From Echinometra lucunter (taxonomy: Eukaryota; Echinodermata; Echinoidea; Camarodonta; Echinometridae): 64,000 bases of DNA. Made by a program: the position numbers and the translations under genes. The stretch's first letter is position 1; each line of letters begins with the position of its first letter. Shown here one piece after another: positions 43,301-54,020 of this stretch. The stretch covers positions 31,009,344 through 31,073,343 of the forward strand of contig CM057151.1 of assembly GCA_029962745.1 (NCBI GenBank), written 5' to 3'. The notes under the pieces are model-generated. The model was not told the DNA's origin. It saw nothing but the letters and a program-made list of their open reading frames with translations, and searched no databases.

Positions 43301-46300
43301 AAACGAAAATATCAATGCGTTGATAGTGATCATGATGTGAACAAATTTATCACAAACAATTGAACAGAGTCACTTTATTTGAAGCTGCCACACCTATCTT
43401 TGGATGCCGCCGTGGACAATATATATTAAATGAAGAAGCTTGATGGGAGAAATTATAATTTGTAAACAAATTTTCGGCATTACTCCCAGTGTTACAGATC
43501 GTATGATCGATCTGTAAGGAAAACCACAAATCAGAAAAATTGGAACTAGCGGGATTCGAACCAGTCATCTACTGTTTGCCGGGCAGCGACTTAACCACCA
43601 GGCTATTCTGGTTCACGGCCAAGTCACGATAAACTGGAATTAAATACCCAAGATGCTCTTCTTTCTTACTCATTAATATGCAACGGTCCGCCGTGGACAA
43701 TAGATAGTAAATGATTGCATATAGAAAGCTAAAATTATTAGTATTTTGAGTCAGCTTGTGCGTTTTTCAATGTTATGTTTTTAAACATGTATCCTTCGGG
43801 CATCCTTCTAGTTGAAAGTTTTAAGGAGGACATTCTGAAGAACGCAGTCTGGGTTTCAAAAAGATGTGAGGCACGGGCTCTTTTTGCCTCTTAAATTCGT
43901 AAGGATACGAGATTGATCGAACTTAGAGAAAAAAAGGAGGATATTTAAAAATTCTGGTTTACCCTTAAATCGACATCTTCCTGGAATGTTGTGACACCAT
44001 CGGATCCAACAGCAGTGATCTTAATCGGCAAGTATCGGAGATCTTCGGAACTAAGCAACCCCGAGACAGCTAGCTCTGAACCGTTAAAGTAGTTCGGGAA
44101 GGTGGTGGGGGAGGTGCTTCCAGGTCGCACGGCATTGTTGAGGTATTCAACAACGATATTGAAAAGTAGGGGCGTTGCAACCTCGCTATACACTCCTGGA
44201 AAAAAATAGGAGCTTTTGCAGTTTGACATGAAATAAAAACCAATCCTCTTAACCCCTATCCCAAACATTGTACAATGTGAACCAAAAGAAAGTCATATGC
44301 TTTCACAATGATTTTAAATATTTGTTAGAAATCAATTCAAATATTGAACTGTGAAGGAATGCAAAAAAGATTGGTGCATATTAGAAGGGAAAGGAAGCTA
44401 CTTGCGATATGGGGTGATAATGTTTAGATTTGCTCTTCGATGTTGGACTTGAGCAAATCTGTATTAAACGAATCATAAACCCGTCCACTCTCGCATTAAA
44501 TTGAATTTATCTTACATCAGTAATAAAAAAAAAACAAATTAGAGACCCAGGTCAGGTAAGAGATGAAAAATGCATGAAAACATAACTTGTTAGGACAATA
44601 ACCCATCCACATAGGAGTATACACACAATCTCTGAATATTTGACGGTGTTCTCTAAAATCATGTAATCATAAAAGGTAAAAATAGAACGGGAAACGTACC
44701 ACGCAATTGTCCCGCAGCAGACGAGTCCTCATAGATCTTCCTGGCCATACCACGATTCTGTAGGGCAAGACGTACCAAGAAGTTATAATTGACAAGCCTG
44801 CCGAACCCGAGTGTGACGATGGAGCACCGCTGGTTATTAGCGTTACGAACGTTACGCTCGATTTCAGAAAGACTGGTCACACCCGCAGAAGGTTTCCCAT
44901 CAGTTAGCAAGAAGAGGATGCACACCATGGGGTTGGATACGGTAGAGTTCATGGAGCCTGTTGACTCAAGGAGACTGAGGCCACCCAACAGGGCATCGTT
45001 CAGGTTGGTTCCTATGAAAAGACAGGAGAAAGAAGTGCCAGTTCAGTGGGTGCACTATGGTACAATGGTGAAGGCTCTTGCTTCTCGTACGAGAGGTCCT
45101 GGGTTCGATCCTCGCATTGTGTTTACATCCTTTGACAAGGTGTGTTACTCTCTTAATGTCCCTTCTCGACCCAGGTGTATTAAATGTGTACCTGGTAATG
45201 ATGGGTTAAGATAACCGATGATCAGTAGGAAGAGCAGTATTTACTGAAATGGTTACCCTGGGTTAATAAAAAACATTAATCTTTTCACAAATGATAACGT
45301 TAGGAATCTCTACTCTATTCATAGTCAACTGACGTGTTCTGGCGCTACTCTGACCAGGCTCTTTGAAGTCGGTGCTTGAATATACATATCAAAATCTTAT
45401 CGGCACATTTACAACTTTTTTCTAATTTTAAAGGTTTTCAGTTTTCAGTTTCTTATCAATTCTGTGTAATTAACGATTAATCATATTTGCAAGGCTTTCC
45501 ACTTAAGAGAGGAGGCGCCGAACAGACATGAAATTCTGGTTTACAAATTTATAATAAGATGCTTAGTGATGTTATCTGTTTTACATAAATGGATACCATT
45601 AACGTTCTTAATCTTACTCATCTTTACATACCTCTTTGAATGTCTAGCTGTCGAATGAAATGTTTGGCATCTCTGATGTTGTAAGGATTGACGTCCACCA
45701 TTTGATCACGATGCCAGTCAGCATACAAGTAATCCGAAAAGGGCAAGATATTGAACCGATCACGGTCATTCATCTCGTCAAGAATGGTGTACATCGCTTC
45801 TTTGGTCTGTCTGATCTTATTCCCGTACATGGAAGCACTGAAATCGAGGACGAACACCACTCTTTTGTTCACGGCGCCGAAGTTCGCAGGCGCGAAACGA
45901 TGGATGAAGTTCGGTCCAGAAGTCTGCGTGTCATAAAATTAGATGTGATTGCAATCTCGTTCATTATGAAATAAAATTCAATTTAACACAATGAATACTA
46001 GCATATTGGAAAGCAAATCCTAAAGCAGTACAAGTCGTATTGGCATTTTTTGTATAAATATATTATCAGGATTATGATCACTTTAATGTAGACCTGATGC
46101 ATGTTTTGAATTGTGAGAACCAAACCCTACAGTTTCTCTGGCAAAAGCTACATCTTTCTTTGGCAACAATCAACAGTCACATCTGAAACACAAATGAATA
46201 TAATAGCTTGCTTAACTCATATTACATTTAATGGGTCTGCATAACAAAAATATATTTAATTGACTTCTGTTTAACAGCTATGATCTGCGCTCCATGAACT

Positions 46301-49300
46301 GACATTGAATACAAACCAAAATAAACAAAGCTTAACCCAAAACCAAACCAAACCAAACCAAACCAAACCAAACATTCTCGATCCCTCCATGAATTTTTGA
46401 CATGTCAAAAACGGTCGTGTAGGAAGCCGGATCGATGACGATCAAAGTAGACGGACCCCGATTACCATTGCCGAGCGAGCCCGACCAGGCCAGAATAGCT
46501 TGATCGGGCTTGATCGGGCAGTGGGAACACAGCTTAATCTAAACAAGAAGACTTGGGAGGCTCACCTGTACTTCTCCTACGCCTGGTGGATGGGCGATAT
46601 CGTATCGTATGATGAAATCACCATAGATACCAGGTATGTTGTAACGATTGATATAGTCATTCTGCTGTCGTTGAGTTGGTCGGTAGTCGATTTGACACTT
46701 CGTCGTCCCCGTCGTCGATGATGCTCGGGTGTTTCTGAGGTGACTTCCGAGGTCGTACACCTTGCCATGGCTATTTCCAGCAGCTTTCGTATAGTACAAG
46801 AAAAAAAATAAAAGGAATATTAAAAATGCAACTTTAATTTTCAGTCAGAATAAAAATCAATACCCATTTTATCCCCTCATTATGTCGAAGAATACAAGGG
46901 GACAGAGGTGAAGTCAGCGTACAAAAAGGGGCCAAACATGTCAATCATGGGATTCGCAAGCGCATTTAGGTTTCATTGCCACAGTAAAAGACCAAACTGA
47001 TGATGTATTCAAAAGCTGATCTTGACAACCGAAACATTTCCTCGAGGCTTGCCCGGCGCAGAAACAACAGTGCTTTTGCCGGGTGGATTAAAGGAATGGA
47101 ATATAAATATATCAGGGGCCTGTTTCTAGAAAACGGACATCCCATTGGAACGCATGTTGATTTTATAAGACGTTCTCTATGGTTTGTCCAAGACCTTATT
47201 CAGGTTATTACAGTTTCGAAAAACAGGCCCCAGGTGTTAAGGCTCAAGGGCAGTTCGTGAAATGGCATGAATGATGTCCATTTTAAGGATATATACTAAA
47301 CAAATGCTTCTTACTAGATTGAGCGAGTCCTGACATAGTGTCCGCGAGCAGGGATGACACTGATTCGGTGTACGATCTCGTATCAATACCTGCCTCTGAT
47401 CGGACTATACCTTGAGGCTCTGTCACTGTGGAATATATACGGAAGTCATACACACTCTGGAATGAAAATAAGATTACAGACACTCATATATTTGTAAAAA
47501 TTATCTAAAGTAAACATCGTCTGTTTTCGTCTCGTAAATCACAGGCCAACTGGAAATCACCACAGAATGGGAGGTACAATAAACAAATTTTTGTTGCGTG
47601 ATCGAAGCTGTCTTGTTGGTTTATAAACAGTGAGTAAATCATTCAAATACGAAGGAGCTAGTCCATGAAAATATTCAAAAGCTAGTAACAAAATCTTGAA
47701 CTGGATTCGAAACTGGACTGGTGACCAATGTAAATTACGTAAGACAGGAGATATTGAATCATGTTTTCCAATGCGAGCGACTAGTCGAGCTGCTGAGTTT
47801 TTAATGGTTTGTAGTCTTTGAATAAGGTGCTGTGGCAACTGAAAAAGAAGGCTGTTACAAAAATCAAAATGACACATGACAAAGGCATGGACCAAACGCT
47901 CTGTTGTTCTGTCAATAAATTCCCGGATTTTACCAATTTCGTGTAAGGCATATGAAGCCGACCGGCATTTTTGTGAGACAAATTGTTCAAAAGTGAGCTT
48001 ATTGTCAAAGCATACCCCAAGGTTTCTGCAAGTTTTAGCAGCAGCAATTTGCTTTCCATGTAGGTTCAAATGCAGCAATGGTGTTGTTTGTTTAAACCGA
48101 GATGAAACATGAAGGAACTCGTCTTACTGCAATTCAACTTTGTCAACTTTGTGACAATGATCTAATTTCTTGTACAGCCTGTTGTCGATTGTGTTGGTGT
48201 GTCTGGTTACCATATACCATTGGTGTATCCATATCTTGGCTACAAGGGTGTGTATGTATGTGTGTGTGGGGGGGGGGGGGGGGGAGGGACATCATCCGAG
48301 CTCAGCTATACACCTTACCTGACTCGGTCTAACGCTGATCCTCTGTGTATACCAACCATTCTGGCGTTCTAGAAGTTCCTGATACTGTATCATAAGTTGG
48401 ACGTTACCTCGAGGCACAGTATCTACGGTCACAGTGAATAAGTTCCTGGTCTGCTCTCCTCTGTACCACACAGAAAAGAAACTACAATTTAACTCGTCAC
48501 TACTGAGGTGATCTGCAGATGACCAGGGCTTCGTTTCATAAAACTTGCTATCTGTCATAACTGCCACCACGTTTCTATGACAAATTTGCTCTCAGGGAAG
48601 CAGATGCAAGGATTTCAGTAGCTTATAACAGTTATTGCAACCTGTTATTGATAACATGTTTCATGAAACGAGGGCCCTATGCACTGCGTTGTTACGATCG
48701 CGAAAGGTCGTCGGACGATCGACTTTCGGTCACCGAAAGATCGTTTGACCAAGTATTAAAGCTTGAAAACGCATTGTACATATAAGTTGACGTTGAAACG
48801 AGAGTACTGTTATTCAAATAATTAACTTATTATCTTATTTTGTCCAGAATGGTCATCACATTTGAAAGCTACTGGTCAAGTGGTTTATGAGATAAAAAGA
48901 GAAAATGTATATAAACGCAAGGCTACACCTGTGTGACTTTTTGAAGTCGGTAACATTAGCACATTATGGTAGTACACGAGGAGCCGCAAAGAAATTTGAA
49001 CCTTGACACTAAATATTTCAAATGCCATCTCCTGCTTCAATATTGTGATTAAGGGTTTGAATTTCCTTGCTAATTTGCATGCGCAAAATGACTTTCAATC
49101 AAATCGCTGTTATTTTAAGAGTTAATCTTTGTATCCTGACCGAGATGTCCACAAAAAATGGAGGCTTTTTTTCCAAAGCTGCCTATAATGAGATACAGCG
49201 CAAAGGGTATTTCGTGCATCGGGATGTCTGTGAAATATTAATGAATTTCATGACACGGTTTTTAATTCCTTTTCATTTAACTTCATTTCCAGGAAGAGAA

Positions 49301-52300
49301 AAACAGATAACGTGAGAAAATGACTATCACATATGAAAAGAAAGAAAGAAAGAAAACATCAACCAATGCCTGTGGATTATCAGTAGAAAACACATTAAGC
49401 ATATAGTAGAACACATCAAGACACTTAGAATGAAAAATTACACTACCCCTTCTAAAATCCACCTCTAGTTCACCGAGGGACTAATGTTTTGCAAGCACTG
49501 CTTGTTTTAGTTCCTCATTTCTCATGTTTTCTTCCTATCTCTTGTATAACCATGTTAGGTTTTGTATATGTACTTGATATTTATTGCAAACTTACTTCCT
49601 TAATTGTATATCACTTTTATGTTATATTGTAATGTTTTGTGTTTTGATACATGAGCTATAACAACTATAACATGATTTTATTACAATTTGTGAGAAATAT
49701 TCACTGTTGAAGTTAGCAAGATATAGCTCAAAGAACATAGTAAAATAAAAGATTGCTTAATTGATTATAAATGATTTGAATTTCATGAATCCTGGTGCTT
49801 TTAACGTGAATAAATCATGATCAATGGCAGAGATGAAATGGAAGCATTCTTACCCTGTGGTATACTCCATCTTTTCAAGACTAGATATAGAAACATCTGA
49901 TGGTTGTGATAGATCACTGACTAAGCATCTGTCAATGGCGTAACCCTGGTACCTTACACCATCGACATTCCTGAGAAAATAGAAAGTTGAAGCATTTAAA
50001 GGTCATAAAATGTGCAAGATGCGAAGTTAGACTATCATCTCAACAGCAATCACAGTAATCGTCATCATGATTACGAAATAAATACCAACATAATTATACA
50101 TGTATATAACATCAGAGATAGCTGTCTTTTCTTTCCGGATTAAGAACTTTCTAGTTTCTAAATTTTGCGAGTGAGGGAAGCGAACGATAAAACTGACGGT
50201 TTACTTCATAGTTATCTAAATTATACAGCGTTGACTTTGATTTCGTCATTCACAAATACTGGACAAGACGTTAGAATAGCAGAAAGACCAGGGCCCCGTT
50301 TGATAAAACTTGTTATCAGTGACAACTGCTACATTTCTATCACAAATTTGCTCTCAGCCAATCAGATGCAAGAATTTCAGTAGCTTATAACAGTTACTGC
50401 AACTTGTAATTAATAACGAGTTTTATGAAACGGGGCCCAGCTCTTGATCTGAATATGAGTCACAGAGGCTGCAACACATAAAGATGTATACTTAAAACCT
50501 TAACCCAGCAAAGTCCAATTGTAAACAGATATAAATTCCATAAAATAATAAAAAAGAAAACAATTACATATTGAAGTCGGTGATGTATGAGTTGAGGGGG
50601 AGCAGTAGATCGAACGAGACCTTCTGTCTGACTGATGCCGGATTCCGGATGTAAGCTCTGATGACTGTACTAGCAAACCGAACGGCTATCCGAGACTCGA
50701 CATGGAATCGGACTATCTCCGGAGGCACAGGAGTCTAAATACAGTATCAATTTAAAGTAGATATCAAAATGTCTGTTGAATGAAACTCCGCAAAGCCAAC
50801 ATGCATTGAATGACACGACGAAAAGCAGTGCTTCCTTTACTATAATCCTGATAATCGCCTGATCCCCAGCCCTCCCTCTTTGTCCCTCTCTCTTTCCACC
50901 TCGACATCAGTGTAGTACCATAATATTATGTTGACAACATTAAAGAGAAGTTTGAGTTCTGGGAAAGGTGAAAAATAATTTGTGAGCTTTCTCATTCTTT
51001 CCATGTCAGGATGAATATCACCGTCAAAATGTCCCCTACGAAGGATTGCTCTTCAAATGCCCTCATATTGGAAATATCACTAGAAAAAGCTAAAAAGTTC
51101 GGGGTAACATTCATGCCAGATTTGTGTATGGTCCCATACTTGCATTGCATAAAGAAATGAGTATATGGGACCATACACAAATCTGGCATGAATGTTACCC
51201 CGAACTTTTTAGCTTTTTCTAGTGATATTTCCAATTCGATATTCTCCAAATCTCACACTAGTAGACACCTGTGATTATATACAACTAATCGAACACTCCC
51301 ATTGCTTTGGAACAGTTTTTTCACACTATGATCATGGTGATCGCATGGCCAGAACTCCAGTTTATCTTTAAGGAATTCAAGTCTTTTGAATGTGACTTCA
51401 TGCCACTCCGCATTAGTAAATTAAAGCATATAAATAGCTTTTCAGCTGCAACAAGAAGTGCAGGCCAGTCATTAACATGAATACGGTGATAAACTAGCAT
51501 TTTTATGTAGTCTTTATGTGTTCCAATTCAACAGTTCTGTAAGACGATGTAGCAAAGGAAACATAAGAACAAGATGAAAAAAAGAATGGATAAAACGAAA
51601 TAGTTAAGAAGTAATTATACTGGATGAGAAAGAAAATAGAACTGTTGACATAATTGTGATACTTGTAATTGGTAAAATGAAATAAAAGGGGAATATCCAT
51701 TTGTTATCAAGATTATTTCTCTTTGTGCACTAAGCCGTATGCTTTATACGACTTATGAAAAGTTCCGACCTTATTAATTGCACTTTACATAATTTATTAT
51801 GAACAATCAAAATTTGTTTACATACTTACCACATCAGTCGCCTGTCTCTTGAATCGGTTTATCAGATCTTGCTGTAAAAAGAACGCAATATGAATCATTT
51901 CAGAATATCTGCCACATGACAGAAGGATTTTGTTTATTTTCAAAGAACATAATTATGAAAACATTTCAATATAGCTCAAGTTCAAGTTCAAGTTTAACCC
52001 ATTCGTGACAGAGAGTCCACATTATGTGGTTTGGTCTAATAACTTTTGATGCAGAGCTCTAAAATCATACCAAATACATGAGCAGAAAGAGCAAAAAATT
52101 CTACACTTACTGTGCCCATTTTTGTTGCTTCAATATTTGTTGTTTGATGCTGAAATTTTTTAAAAGGAAAATAAGCATTAAAATCCTTAAATTGGCAATG
52201 CGATGAAAATGTTAAAATTACTGTTTTCCCCTGCAAATTGGCAACTTTATGACTTCTCATCATAATTTCTGTCAATTTATATTCATTTCAGATACATGAC

Positions 52301-53989
52301 GTTTTATAAGAAAAATGTAGCAATAAAATAGAAATGTTGGTGTTGCCAATTTGAAGAATAAAAACTGATCAAATTAGGCTTTAAATAATTCCTGTCACGA
52401 ATGGGTTAAGTGTGTTTTATTTCTCATGTGTCAAAACACAAAACATTAGAATATAACATAAAAGTGATATTTACAACAACTGAAATAAGTTGCCGATAAA
52501 TATGAGGTACATATACACGAGATGGTTATACAAGAGATATGAAGAAAAAATGAGAAATGATGAACTAAAAGAAAGTACAGCTTGTAAAAAATTAGTCCCT
52601 CGGTGATTAAGTACATTTTACAATTTATAAAATCAAAATAATTTTAACATCCAAAATATGAAGTATTACACATTGCCTTGAGAAAATAAAAATGAAAATA
52701 AAGATATCAAAAAAAAAAAAGAAAAAAAAGAAAACAAGGCTATCAAAAGGAGAAAATGAAGGAGGCCTACTAATATTCATTATGCAGATATTCACTTCAC
52801 AACTAAATGTATCCTAATATTTGATTCCAAGGCCACTAAATTTGGTAATAAAATTGAAATTGTATTACAATTACAATTACAGAAGAAACCGCTTGATGTA
52901 TGATATTCATGACTGACTAAATTTAGCATTTACATTAACCTTCGCCATTTGTGACAAAGGAAACTGATTTGACTACGACTGATGAACACAAAGTTGTGTT
53001 TGGATATCATTTTGAATGGAAGGTCGAGTACAGATAAAGGTGAAAACTGTTTGTGGGTTTCTCATTTTAATGCTATAAGTTGGAAAATAATGTCACCATG
53101 CAAGTGTGACATTCTAAATGATCTTCATATTCGAAATATGACATAACACAGCAGAAAATGTGAACTAAACTTTCATTCCACATTTATTTGTGACAGAATT
53201 TCTGTGGGCAGTGCAGGAAGCTTAAATAAACCCCATATTGTTTCAATGATTCCAAAAACCTCATTTTACCAATTCTTATATTCTTCAAAATCAACCTTGC
53301 TCAATTTCCTGGTATAAATCGCTGATTTTCTGGAAGCAATCGCTGATTTTTTTTTTCTGATTAGAACCTTCACACAAATAAAAACAGGAATATTTTCAAA
53401 GTTTCTACCTTGAACAACTACGCACTATTTTATTTACGACACTGTGAAATACTCCATTTCATTACCTCTTAACGACTTGATACATTATTCTCTAATCGAT
53501 AACAAGGGGTACACATTTTAGCAATGAATTCCTTTAAACCCTTTCCAGAGAATATTTTGAAATATTTGAATATTGCATAAGACCTGGGGCTAAGATCATG
53601 AGCCTGAAAACAGATCGGATTGAACACGAAGGCGTTAGTGGTGGTATGATATTCTTTGGTGTAAACTAAAAGGGAAGAGTGAGAAAATCACAATAATGCT
53701 TTTAAAGAGGTGATTCGGATCCAAGTTTCAAGTTTCAAGTTTCAATTTATTCCACTTATAAAAGGGTAACAATAATATACAACAATAGAAATATATGCAA
53801 TTTTCCTAATTCAGTAATATACAATCAATAAATAACCAAAATGACATAAAAATACACATGAATGCAACTTAAATACAACTGCATACATGATCGAACTATA
53901 TAAGACATTAATTTCTGAGTGGAGGAGCCAGCAAAAGCTGGGTGCTTGTTGAGGCTATCTCCTACATTATATAAAACAATAATGCAAAC

Positions 53990-54020
<31 letters not shown>

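Noticed and set aside
47557..48175. Working LINE or reverse-transcriptase gene
   Set aside because: Only the C-terminal part is present; the upstream RT core with the catalytic box is missing and the frame stops near 48110.
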